Below, in pieces: positions 1 to 7,107 of a DNA stretch of 17,061 nucleotides. Within the stretch, counting starts at the first letter, position 1. Every line of letters starts with the position of its first letter. Position numbers and translations under genes: made by a program. The notes beneath the pieces are model-generated. The model was not told the DNA's origin, made no database searches, and saw only the letters and a program-made list of their open reading frames with translations. This DNA comes from an uncultured Alphaproteobacteria bacterium (lineage in GTDB: Bacteria > Pseudomonadota > Alphaproteobacteria > Sneathiellales > Sneathiellaceae). The stretch lies in contig CALEMG010000449.1 of assembly GCA_937910835.1 (NCBI GenBank), positions 1 to 17,061 on the forward strand. The letters run 5' to 3'.

Positions 1-588
1 CGGATTGTCAAATTTCGGTGTCGGAGACGGGTCCATAACATAGCGCCCGGCAACATTCACTGGATAAGCATAGGTCGTCGCAATATCACCATGACGAGAG
101 ATATCTTCATAGAGTTTCACATGCATCAGGCCATACTCTTCGAGCGCATGCATTTTCCGCGTTTCAGTCTCGCGTGGCTCAAGAAATCGAAGCGGCTCCG
201 GTATGGGCACCTGATAAACGAGGATCTGCCCTTCTTTTAGCGGTGTTTCCGGAATGCGATGGCGTGTCTGAATTAAAGTCGCTTTTTCCGTATCTTCGGT
301 GGTTTCGACATCGGTCGTTTTCGCAAAGAATTTGCGAATGCTAACGGCATTTGTCGTGTCGTCCGATCCTTGATCGATCACTTTCAGAACATCATCCGGA
401 CCAATGACGGCGGCCGTCACCTGAATACCGCCAGTACCCCATCCGTACGGCATAGGCATTTCCCGGCTGGCAAAGGGGACCTGATAACCTGGAATGGCCA
501 CGGCCTTCAGAAGCGCACGCCGGATCATCCGTTTTGTCTGCTCGTCGAGGTAGGCGAAGTTATACTCTGTCTGCTCAAATCTGCTCAT
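1..588 (-). CDS. phnJ: PhnJ, C-P lyase core subunit (N-terminal part)
   Basis: Radical-SAM subunit of the carbon-phosphorus lyase complex, which cleaves the C-P bond of ribose phosphonate phosphate in the cytoplasm. Read on the minus strand, the protein begins MSRFEQTEYNFAYLDEQTKR and continues with segments typical of PhnJ: IRRALLKAVAIPGYQVPF, MPMPYGWGTGGIQ, DQGSDDTTNAVSIRKFF, IQTRHRIPETPL, PIPEPLRFLEPRETETR and VMDPSPTPKFDN. The match to the family is close and without gaps as far as it can be followed. About 196 residues are present. The C-terminal part with the Fe-S cysteines and catalytic cysteine lies beyond the left edge. The ATG at 588-586 is 4 bases after the phnI stop, with a GGAG inside the end of phnI as ribosome binding site. 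Confidence 0.96.
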   Translation of the reverse strand, partial: MSRFEQTEYNFAYLDEQTKRMIRRALLKAVAIPGYQVPFASREMPMPYGWGTGGIQVTAAVIGPDDVLKVIDQGSDDTTNAVSIRKFFAKTTDVETTEDTEKATLIQTRHRIPETPLKEGQILVYQVPIPEPLRFLEPRETETRKMHALEEYGLMHVKLYEDISRHGDIATTYAYPVNVAGRYVMDPSPTPKFDNP

Positions 589-592
589 AATA

Positions 593-1693
593 CTACTCCG
601 CCGCCTCCATCTGTTCTTGCAAGGCATTTGCCCGAAGGCGCCGCACAAGTTCCAGTTCCGATTGAAAGTCCACATAATGGGGCAGCTTGATATGCTCAAC
701 AAAGCCAGTCGCTTGGATGTTGTCGCTATGAGAGAGGACAAACTCCTCATCCTGCACCGGCGCGACTTTGTCTTCACCCAACTCTTGCCAGCGAAGGGCG
801 CGATCAACGAGAGCCATGGATATCACTTTGCGCTCACAATGGCCGAAAGCCAGACCATAGCCGCGCGTAAATTGGGCGGGCTCCTTCTTAGAACCTTGAA
901 ACTGGTTCACTGTTTCGCATTCGCTCACTTTGATATCACCAATTTCTATAGAAAAGCCAAGTTCCTCGGGCGAGAATTCAACCGCCACTTCGCCGATACG
1001 AATTTCGCCGACGAAAGCATGATTACGTGCATAGCCACGCTGCGGGGAATATCCGAGTGAAAGAATAAACCCTTCATCGCCGCGCGCGAGATTTTGCAAT
1101 CGAAGATCCCGGCCGGCCGGAAACTCCAATGGTTCCCGGGTAAGATCACCAACCGATGAGTCAGCGAGTTCCTCTTCCTTGACGGCGGGTTCGATCAGTC
1201 CCTCGTCATTCAGAAGTTCAAGCACACGAGGCATATCCGCATCAAGCGTTTCTACCGTCTTTTCTGCAGGTTCTGGCGTCAATCCTTCCGCCGCGAGCGC
1301 GAAATCAAGAAGCCGGTGTGTATAATCAAAGGTAGGGCCTAATATCTGACCGCCTGGTAGATCCTTGAATGTTGCGGATATACGCCTATCCAGCGCCATG
1401 GCTGCTGTATCAATCGGCTCGGAATAGCCGAAGCGCGGCAACGTCGTTCGATAGGCACGGATGAGAAAAATTGCCTCAATCAAATCACCGCGTGCCTGCT
1501 TGATGGCCAACGCCGCGAGTTCTGAGTCAAAGAGAGATCCCTCTGCCATAACCCGGCTAACTGCGTGGCTCAGCTGTTCAGAGATCTGCTCAAGTGTTAG
1601 TTCTGCGACATCGGCATTACCCCGGCGTTCCTCCGCCAGATATTGATGGGCATTATCAATCGCCTTTTCGCCGCCCTTTACAGCAACATACAT
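593..1693 (-). CDS. phnI: PhnI, C-P lyase core subunit
   Basis: PhnI works with PhnG, PhnH and PhnL to attach the phosphonate to the ribose of ATP with release of adenine, making the substrate line that PhnJ later cleaves; it is part of the G2H2I2J2 core complex. The 366-residue protein has the usual family length (E. coli about 354). It begins MYVAVKGGEKAIDNAHQYL and contains segments typical of PhnI such as LGYSPQRGYARNHAFVGEIR and YGLAFGHCERKVISMALVDR. The start at 1693 lies two bases after the phnH stop and agrees with the family N-terminus. It is the third gene of the phnGHIJ operon and is almost certainly cotranscribed with the others. Confidence 0.96.
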   Translation of the reverse strand: MYVAVKGGEKAIDNAHQYLAEERRGNADVAELTLEQISEQLSHAVSRVMAEGSLFDSELAALAIKQARGDLIEAIFLIRAYRTTLPRFGYSEPIDTAAMALDRRISATFKDLPGGQILGPTFDYTHRLLDFALAAEGLTPEPAEKTVETLDADMPRVLELLNDEGLIEPAVKEEELADSSVGDLTREPLEFPAGRDLRLQNLARGDEGFILSLGYSPQRGYARNHAFVGEIRIGEVAVEFSPEELGFSIEIGDIKVSECETVNQFQGSKKEPAQFTRGYGLAFGHCERKVISMALVDRALRWQELGEDKVAPVQDEEFVLSHSDNIQATGFVEHIKLPHYVDFQSELELVRRLRANALQEQMEAAE

Positions 1694-1695
1694 GC

Positions 1696-2298
1696 CTAAA
1701 CCTCTATCTTGGTCGTCCGCGGCAAAGCCGCGAGCTGGGTGTGGCTCGTGAAAATCCAGTCAACACCGCGTGGAAACAAAGCGTTATTGGCGGCAACATG
1801 CATCCACAAAGACGATGGTTGTTCGTCAACACAAAAACGGCGCGGTTCTTTAATGCCGGGACCTGAAAAAAGAGGCCCCTCATCCTCGATCAACATCTCA
1901 CTTTCCAGAATAATAGTTGCAGATCGATCTGGATATTCCGCAGACCCAAGCGCAAACTCGCGCGTTGCGCCTAAATCCCGCTCAACGGACATCACAGCAA
2001 AAACAGCGCGTTCCAGCTCTTCGACTATCGGACAACCGGCATGGAAGCGAAGATACGCACGGGCTGCCGGAGTATCACATTCAGGGGCCAGCCAGACAGG
2101 CGTATCCATATCGGCCAATGTCAGCAAAACGGCAGCCGTCCCCGCAAGTAAGCCATGCGGTGCCTCAATGGATACTGGTAACGATAGGACTGTTGCCGGA
2201 TTGGACATGGCCTCAAGCAGCGCCCGATAACAAGTCGTCGCGTCTATCACCTTGTCGTCAAATCCACCAACAAGAGAGGGAGCATCTGTTTCCATCAT
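1696..2298 (-). CDS. phnH: PhnH, C-P lyase core subunit
   Basis: Structural subunit of the C-P lyase core, thought to stabilise the complex. The 200-residue length fits the family (about 194 in E. coli). PhnH-like segments include CYRALLEAMSNPATVLSLP near the N-terminus, VWLAPECDTPAARAYLRFH in the middle, and SGPGIKEPRRF followed by NALFPRGVDWIFTSHTQLAALPRTT at the C-terminus (quoted in two parts). The ATG overlaps the phnG stop by four bases (ATGA), so translation is probably coupled. A second ATG follows directly and could be the start instead; this would change one residue only. Confidence 0.93.
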   Translation of the reverse strand: MMETDAPSLVGGFDDKVIDATTCYRALLEAMSNPATVLSLPVSIEAPHGLLAGTAAVLLTLADMDTPVWLAPECDTPAARAYLRFHAGCPIVEELERAVFAVMSVERDLGATREFALGSAEYPDRSATIILESEMLIEDEGPLFSGPGIKEPRRFCVDEQPSSLWMHVAANNALFPRGVDWIFTSHTQLAALPRTTKIEV

Positions 2299-2765
2299 GA
2301 CGCGTCCTCTCCTCTGACCATGGTGTAAAAATCAACCTTTGTTGCAGCGGCCTTTTTGGACCGATCTTCTTTTTCGGCGATATATTTCTGCTCCAGCGAA
2401 TGAATTACATGCTGCTTAACCTGTTCTTGCCGCTCAGGACGTTGCAGGAGGGCATCGAACGCCGCAGCAAGCTCAGCATGGCGCCTATCCCGGCCCGCAA
2501 CATAACCATGGCCGACAATACCGTCCGGAAACTGAAGTGAGCATCGCGTTACGGTCATCTCACCCAAATTAAATCGTTGGCCATTTCCACCAGCCCTGCC
2601 CCGCGCCATCACCAGCCCCGTCTCAGGTGGCCGAAGATGCCTATAGTGGACACCACCGTTCTCGCGTTTCCAATGTCTCTCCAAGTCTGCGAGATCTGCA
2701 CGCGCGAGCACACCCATCCAGTGGCGGCGCGGCTCGAAATTGCTATCGTTAATCTTTTCGGACAC
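2295..2765 (-). CDS. phnG: PhnG, C-P lyase core subunit
   Basis: First gene of the phnGHIJ cluster; PhnG pairs with PhnI in the C-P lyase core. The frame stays open up to 2999, but I choose GTG at 2765-2763 because a strong Shine-Dalgarno GGGAG lies five bases upstream and this gives 156 residues, close to the 150 of E. coli PhnG. The sequence upstream of this start has no PhnG character. Recognisable segments are RRHWMGVLARADLADLE near the N-terminus, ETGLVMARGRAGGNGQRFNL, GYVAGRDRRHAELAAAFDAL, and the C-terminal VDFYTMVRGEDAS, which matches the family ending. An internal ATG (the M of HWMGVL) is a less likely start. Confidence 0.9.
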   Translation of the reverse strand: MSEKINDSNFEPRRHWMGVLARADLADLERHWKRENGGVHYRHLRPPETGLVMARGRAGGNGQRFNLGEMTVTRCSLQFPDGIVGHGYVAGRDRRHAELAAAFDALLQRPERQEQVKQHVIHSLEQKYIAEKEDRSKKAAATKVDFYTMVRGEDAS

Positions 2766-3197
2766 AAGCTCTCCCAACCGAGCGCTACCTCGGCATAACT
2801 TCGCATTTTGATTAGACAATGAAGGAAGTTTATTTAGATAATGCGGACAGTACATGAAATTTATGTGACAATATCCGGTACCGTCAGGCGAATGTGGCGA
2901 TGTCTCAGTATGGCATAACATGGCACAAACTGCCTCGATTGGGCCGCGCTTAGCTGCCGCCACTCGGCAATTGCCTGGCTGCGTGCACTCGTCCTCCAAT
3001 CAATTAAAGCCATCGCCGCGCGGTCAGAGGAAAAGCCGAACGCCAGCAATATAATCGTGGCGCGTACATGATGGCGGAGATGGCAGTCTAAATCGAATTT
3101 GTGTCTGACATTTTCGGAGTTAGCAGGCTATATGTTAAATTTCCGCCAAAACCAACTGCGCCTTCTCCCAAACTCATTATTTTTTGTTCTTTCCTGG
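2766..3197. other. Intergenic region, phn promoter and possible IS relic
   Basis: This stretch separates the phnG start from the stop of the tetR gene. It holds the candidate Pho box. I see no convincing gene; short open frames here lack family resemblance. One segment (2939-2968, minus strand) matches the 3' end of the decayed IS6 transposase at 6257-6286 in 23 of 30 bases, and encodes AIAEWRQLSAA, like the tail of that transposase. It may be the last trace of another insertion sequence. Confidence 0.4.
2854..2871 (-). promoter_or_regulatory. Candidate Pho box upstream of phnG
   Basis: On the minus strand the 18 bases read TTGTCACATAAATTTCAT. This resembles two PhoB half-sites (consensus CTGTCAT) separated by four bases; each half-site matches at 5 of 7 positions. 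About eleven bases downstream lies CATTAT, a -10-like element (4 of 6). phnG starts about 90 bases further on. Phosphonate genes belong to the phosphate-starvation regulon in many bacteria, so the position makes sense, but a two-half-site match of this quality could arise by chance. Confidence 0.45.
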
Positions 3198-3848
3198 CTA
3201 ATCGCACCTTGGCCGCATGCCGTCGAAAGCAAATTGCAGGAAAATCTCTGTTAAGTCCTCTGCGGTCAGGTTGGACTCTGGCCTGTACCATCGAGGAACC
3301 CAGTTCAAAGCCCCAATCATAAAAAATTCCGTAATTCTGGGATTACTTATCGCGATACTTTCATCTGCAACGCCTTGTTCAATAAACCTGAGAATAAAAC
3401 TATCAACCTCACGGGATCGGACAACTATGTCTTCGCGCTGGCTCGGTTTCAATGCGGAAATATCCCCAAAGACCCATGCAGTTCCCTCTTTACTGATCAG
3501 GGCTTGAAACTGGCTTCGAATATATCGCTCCAGCTTCTCTATTCCGCTGCCACCGCCCTCGTCCGCTGCTTGAGCCAGTATCAGGCTTTTTTCGATCGCG
3601 CTCAGGTGGCAATGATACAGGAGGGCTGTCTTGTCGGAAAAATAGTAGTAAACGGCGGCTGGCGAGATACCTAACGCCTCGGAAATATCGTTGATCGATG
3701 TCACGTGAAATCCAGTCCGATTAAACAGATATGCCGCCGTTTGAACCATTGCCTTTCTCTTGCGTTTGAACTCTTCACTTCGCTCAAAAGCCGGGTGTCG
3801 GCGTTTTGTGTGCTTGTTTGACTTTTTCGAGCTCAAAGTTTTATCCAT
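3198..3848 (-). CDS. TetR/AcrR family transcriptional regulator
   Basis: Predicted DNA-binding repressor. The 216-residue protein has a Lys/Arg-rich N-terminal tail (about 1-32), then a TetR-type helix-turn-helix at about residues 35-80. The characteristic core is SINDISEALGISPAAVYYYF (residues 51-70) followed by SDKTALLYH. The C-terminal part is all helical in character, as expected for a ligand-binding and dimerisation domain. The ATG at 3848 has AGGGAAA directly upstream. The gene begins 33 bases after the acyl-CoA dehydrogenase stop on the same strand, so it is probably the last gene of the kinase-dehydrogenase operon and controls it, perhaps through the ATTCAA/TTGAAT repeats at 6124-6149. 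Its inducer, probably a fatty acid or CoA ester, is inferred from context only. Confidence 0.88.
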   Translation of the reverse strand: MDKTLSSKKSNKHTKRRHPAFERSEEFKRKRKAMVQTAAYLFNRTGFHVTSINDISEALGISPAAVYYYFSDKTALLYHCHLSAIEKSLILAQAADEGGGSGIEKLERYIRSQFQALISKEGTAWVFGDISALKPSQREDIVVRSREVDSFILRFIEQGVADESIAISNPRITEFFMIGALNWVPRWYRPESNLTAEDLTEIFLQFAFDGMRPRCD

Positions 3849-3881
3849 TTTCCCTGCCGCCCGGTAGAGGCAACGCCGCTC

Positions 3882-5069
3882 TCATTCTGCGGCTGCGCGT
3901 TTCATTATACCATTTGCCAATACGTGCCGATGCACTTCTGATGGGCCGTCATAGACACGAAAAGCGCGTATGTCACGATAGGTACGCTCAACAACCGTAT
4001 CACTGGTAATTCCGAGACCACCAAGAACCTGCACACAGCGATCGACAACCCTGTTCAATGCCTCGGAACAATATACCTTGCTCTGGCTGGTTTCCTTGCG
4101 GGCCATTTCTCCCTGATCCATTAACCAGGCGCAATGCAAAATCGACAGCCGACAGTGATCCAGGTCAATTTCATTGTCCGCCAGTTGAAACCCTATTCCC
4201 TGATGGTAGCCAATGGCCTTGCCAAAGGACTGCCGCCGCTGGGCATAATCAACCGCAATATCATGACATCGCACTGCCTGCCCCAGCCAGCGCATGCAAT
4301 AGGTCACTCGCGCCGGCCCAAGCCTTACTTGCGCGTTCCGGAACCCTTTCCCACCCTGTCCCAGTATGTCTTCGACTTTCACCTTGACGTCCTTCAATAC
4401 GACAACGCCATGCCCGCCGGGACTGTTGCTATCCATGGTATCAAGCAGACGAACCATGTTCATGCCCGGCGTCCCTTCGGGAACAAGAAACATGGTTGCG
4501 CCAACATCCTCACCGGCTTCATCAAACGTTCTGGCCATTATAATGTGGAGCGCTGCGCCAGGATATCCCGTGATCAGCCTCTTTGTACCATTTATAGTAT
4601 AGTGATCGCCCTTTTGCCGTGCCGAGGTCTTCATCAAGGACGGATCCGAGCCCGCTCCGTTATCCGGTTCGGTCATCTGGAATACCGTGCGGATCTTACC
4701 CTCGACCAGAGGGCGTAGCCATTTTTCGTTTTGCTCCGGCGTTCCAACCTTCGCCAGCAAATTCGTATTTCCCTCATCCGGCGCCTGAATATTCAGGGCC
4801 AGCATTCCGAGCGGCGAATAGCAGGCAGCCTCGAATATGACAGCCATACCAACATGGTCGAGACCTAAGCCGCCCCATTTTTCCGGGGCGTGAGGCGACA
4901 AAAAACCTGCCTTGCGCGCCATCTCCTGCATTTCCCGAATTAAAGTATCCTCCGGTCCGTGCAGACCCTGCCGAGGATCATGCTCAAGCGGAACAATTTT
5001 CTCGCGAATGAACTGTCCTATGCGATCGCGCAGTTCCAAAAGATCCGCAGAATGCGAAAAATCAACCAT
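3882..5069 (-). CDS. Acyl-CoA dehydrogenase, ACAD10/11-like
   Basis: FAD-dependent acyl-CoA dehydrogenase fold, 395 residues, full length. Segments typical of the family are LSPHAPEKWGGLGLDHVGMA (near residue 55-75), FQMTEPDNGAGSDPSLMKT (substrate/FAD loop), YTINGTKRLITGYPGA, VRCHDIAVDYAQRRQSFGK, VQVLGGLGITSDTVVERTYR and the C-terminal RAFRVYDGPSEVHRHVLA with the YxGxSEVH motif. The neighbouring APH-fold kinase makes the ACAD10/11 branch most likely: in animals kinase and dehydrogenase are fused and break down 4-hydroxy fatty acids through a 4-phospho intermediate, and in Pseudomonas the LvaA/LvaC enzymes act similarly on 4-hydroxyvaleryl-CoA. The start ATG shares one base with the kinase stop codon (TAATG), with GGGAG upstream, so translation is coupled. 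The exact substrate is unknown. Confidence 0.92.
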   Translation of the reverse strand: MVDFSHSADLLELRDRIGQFIREKIVPLEHDPRQGLHGPEDTLIREMQEMARKAGFLSPHAPEKWGGLGLDHVGMAVIFEAACYSPLGMLALNIQAPDEGNTNLLAKVGTPEQNEKWLRPLVEGKIRTVFQMTEPDNGAGSDPSLMKTSARQKGDHYTINGTKRLITGYPGAALHIIMARTFDEAGEDVGATMFLVPEGTPGMNMVRLLDTMDSNSPGGHGVVVLKDVKVKVEDILGQGGKGFRNAQVRLGPARVTYCMRWLGQAVRCHDIAVDYAQRRQSFGKAIGYHQGIGFQLADNEIDLDHCRLSILHCAWLMDQGEMARKETSQSKVYCSEALNRVVDRCVQVLGGLGITSDTVVERTYRDIRAFRVYDGPSEVHRHVLANGIMKRAAAE

Positions 5070-6097
5070 TATAATGCTCCCGTTTTATAAGATGTATGTG
5101 AAGGCGAGCTCAACTCGATGCCCCGCTCAAATAATGTATCAACGCTGCTAATCATTCGTTCCCAGAATTCATCCGTACGCTTACCGCGCTGATGCAGCCC
5201 GATATTCAACGTTGCGATTGCTCCCAGCCGGTAACAGGCGAGCGCTTCAAACCATTCTTTATTTTCAACTTTTTGGCCCCGTTCCTTTTCGTAAATCGAT
5301 ACCAGTTCTTCAGCGGAAATATCGCACACAGGCTGCCAGTTATCATGCCAGGCATCCTTATCGGCCATCATCAACAGCCAACCCAGATCCAGATTTTGCG
5401 GGCCTATGAACGCGAGTTCCCAATCTATGACCCCGGTCAATTTCGTATTGGCGTATAATAAATTTCCAGGCTGGAAATCTCCATGTACTACGCCTATGGG
5501 ACCCGGGGCGACTAGGTTACCCTCGAGCTGTGCTGCAAGTTTCTGCCCTTTCGCGAGCCATGTTTTATTTTCCGTTTTGGCCAGTATCGGCGCCCAGAAG
5601 GAAAGCTCATCCGACAATTCGCGAACACGGCCCCAGCCAGACAATTCTGGGTTCCAATCATATCCATGAATTTGGGCGAGCGCCTTCGCTCCTTGCTGCC
5701 AAATTGGTCCTGTTTCTTCGGGCCGAAAACTAATATGGGGGGCCCAGATCACAAATGTGCGCCCGGGAAGCCGTTCCATTATAATGTATGGTGTTCCAAG
5801 TTCAGTTTCGTCCGGCGAAGAATAAGGAACATCCGGAACAGGCAGACCCGCAGAGAAAAGCGCATGGAGCAAAGGTGCCTGACGATAGACATCGGTATTT
5901 CCGCTGCGACGCACCCCGAATGGCGCAATTTTCAGAATGTACTCATCGCGCGCCCTGCCCAAACCTGTCGCGGCAAAACCGAATGTCAACCCGGCATGAC
6001 CATCTGGCATGATCTGGAAATCCAAAATGGATTTCTGCCCATCGCTATCGCGGATAAATTTCAGTCTGAGCCGATCCTCAATTTCTTCGGTACTCAA
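5069..6097 (-). CDS. APH-fold phosphotransferase (ACAD10/11- or LvaA-type kinase)
   Basis: Aminoglycoside-phosphotransferase-like kinase of 342 residues. The catalytic loop is VVHGDFQPGNLL with H205, D207 and N212, and the metal-binding motif is VIDWELA with D225; a likely ATP-anchoring lysine is K56 in YILKIAP. The proximity of an acyl-CoA dehydrogenase suggests a small-molecule kinase rather than an antibiotic resistance enzyme, probably phosphorylating the 4-hydroxyl of a hydroxyacyl-CoA so that the dehydrogenase-like partner can eliminate phosphate. That role is inferred from the LvaA and ACAD10/11 precedents. The start is TTG at 6097-6095: a strong GGGAGG lies five bases upstream, and no ATG in the vicinity has comparable support. 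The stop overlaps the dehydrogenase ATG. First gene of the operon. Confidence 0.88.
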   Translation of the reverse strand: MSTEEIEDRLRLKFIRDSDGQKSILDFQIMPDGHAGLTFGFAATGLGRARDEYILKIAPFGVRRSGNTDVYRQAPLLHALFSAGLPVPDVPYSSPDETELGTPYIIMERLPGRTFVIWAPHISFRPEETGPIWQQGAKALAQIHGYDWNPELSGWGRVRELSDELSFWAPILAKTENKTWLAKGQKLAAQLEGNLVAPGPIGVVHGDFQPGNLLYANTKLTGVIDWELAFIGPQNLDLGWLLMMADKDAWHDNWQPVCDISAEELVSIYEKERGQKVENKEWFEALACYRLGAIATLNIGLHQRGKRTDEFWERMISSVDTLFERGIELSSPSHTSYKTGAL

Positions 6098-6123
6098 GCC
6101 AGCCTCCCAGTTTTCGATCTATA

Positions 6124-6149
6124 ATTCAATAATTTGAATTTAGATTCAA
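6124..6149. promoter_or_regulatory. Candidate operator: ATTCAA / TTGAAT / ATTCAA
   Basis: Three half-sites at exact 10-base intervals in an A+T-rich stretch just upstream of the kinase gene: ATTCAA at 6124-6129, TTGAAT at 6134-6139, ATTCAA at 6144-6149. Neighbouring half-sites form perfect 6-bp inverted repeats with 4-base spacers. The one-turn spacing and position fit an operator for the TetR protein encoded at the end of the operon. Binding is inferred. Confidence 0.45.
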
Positions 6150-6218
6150 GTTTTTAATTTATGATTTCATACGGCTGCTTCATCGGCCGCCAAGGGTGCT
6201 GTCAGTCTAATGCGACCA

Positions 6219-6238
6219 GGCCTCTGTTTGGCGCAAAA
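6219..6238. repeat. Possible terminal inverted repeat of IS6 relic
   Basis: The sequence begins GGCCTCTGTTTGGCGCAAA, resembling IS6-family ends (GGCTCTGTTGCAAA type). It lies about 20 bases beyond the end of the transposase pseudogene, where the IS end should be. I could not find the opposite end near 6800-6900. Confidence 0.4.
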
Positions 6239-6256
6239 TAGTTCAAACGTGCCCTA

Positions 6257-6798
6257 TTATGCCGCGCGAAGTTGCTGTCACTCGGCCAGTGCGGCATCTC
6301 TTTGAAGCTTAAATGTTTTCCGATTTGTTAGGTGGCGTTCACGGTTGAAGTGGTTCTGGACTGATCCGTGAATAGAAACGAATTTCTGCACTTCCGGGAT
6401 ACCTGAATTTCAGCATCGCTTGCTCTCATCGCGGGAGCGAGAGATGTGAATTTTCACAGCGATTGTTCAACCCGCGGCCTGTTTCTCGCGATGCTTCATT
6501 TCCAATTACCTTCATCGCGGCACAATATGAACGTAATCTGTCCGGCACAATCACATGAGGTTGACCGTAACATTTCATGAGTTTCTTAAGGAATACCAAG
6601 GCTCCCTCGCAATCGCGGCGCATAGAAACATAGGCTTCCAGCACTTCGCCCTCGTGGTAGACGGCAGGCCACAGATAATGAATCCCTCTACTGATCTTTA
6701 GAAGAGCTCATCGAGAAGCCATTTCCAATTCGCATAATTGTGAGACAGATGATCTCAGGCGATGTCTTGAAATAGCAGAAGGGGTTCTTTTTTGTCAT
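6257..6798 (-). pseudogene. IS6-family transposase, decayed
   Basis: Reading the minus strand in several frames recovers pieces of an IS6-type DDE transposase in the right order. The N-terminus (ATG at 6798) reads MTKKNPFCYFKTSPEIICLT. After a gap that corresponds to a deletion of roughly 50 residues comes WKWLLDELF, then a frameshift near 6680, then HYLWPAVYHEGEVLEAYVS, FLKKLMKCYGQPHVIVPDRL, RSYCAAMKVIGNEA and NNRCENSHLSLPR. A further frameshift leads to QKFVSIHGSVQNHFNRERHL and RDAALAE, where the expected Trp is a TGA stop. The natural TAA is at 6259-6257. At least two frameshifts, one internal deletion and one nonsense change show that it is inactive. It marks an older insertion next to the island boundary. 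Confidence 0.85.
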
Positions 6799-6929
6799 AC
6801 TTGGAGGCTAGTCGACGAACAAATGGCCATCAAGAAAATTTCTTCTGACAATGTCATGCCGAAAGCTCATATAAAACAAAGAAAAAGTCCGCTCAAGGCG
6901 GCCAGTTCAAATCAGCGAAAAAGGGAATC

Positions 6930-6950
6930 TGGCGGAGGTAGGGTCCGCCA
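6930..6950. repeat. Left attachment site core
   Basis: TGGCGGA-GGTAGGG-TCCGCCA: two perfect 7-bp inverted arms around a 7-base centre, the layout of a tyrosine-recombinase core site. The first 14 bases copy the CCA-end of tRNA-Ser at 16119-16132 with one mismatch in the centre. In the island model the left arm is chromosomal and the right arm comes from the element. Confidence 0.6.
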
Positions 6951-7048
6951 ATATATGGTTCCCGCCCATCCAACCTAGTCTTAAGATTCCTAATTTATCA
7001 ATATATTTTGACCTACCCCGTCCAAAGTCATACTCTATAATCCAGAAT

Positions 7049-7072
7049 AATTGGGGGACCGATTGGGGGACT
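7049..7072. repeat. Tandem 12-bp arm-type repeats before integrase
   Basis: Two head-to-tail units, AATTGGGGGACC and GATTGGGGGACT, end 35 bases before the integrase ATG. The same unit (GATTGGGGGACC) recurs at 16052-16063 near the other end of the island. Repeats flanking both att cores are expected of integrase arm-binding sites; they could also let the integrase control its own promoter. Confidence 0.55.
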
Positions 7073-7107
7073 GAATTCTCTGAACCGCGTCTTTGAAAGG
7101 ATAGGAT

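Larger units (their letters stand above)
6799..7107. other. Region between IS relic and integrase: att core and arm sites
   Basis: No gene is visible. The stretch holds the left att core (6930-6950) and the two tandem arm-type repeats (7049-7072) described separately. GAAAGGATAGG, 10-20 bases before the integrase ATG, supplies its ribosome binding site. Confidence 0.5.

Noticed and set aside
617..2300. Plus-strand open frames opposite phnI and phnH
   Set aside because: They are shadows of the strongly conserved phn genes on the minus strand.
2295..2999. phnG starting at 2999 (234 residues)
   Set aside because: The extra N-terminal 78 residues have no PhnG character, would cover the promoter region, and a strong Shine-Dalgarno supports GTG 2765.
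6426..6644. Short intact protein gene of 72 residues
   Set aside because: It is only the middle piece of the frameshifted IS6 transposase pseudogene.
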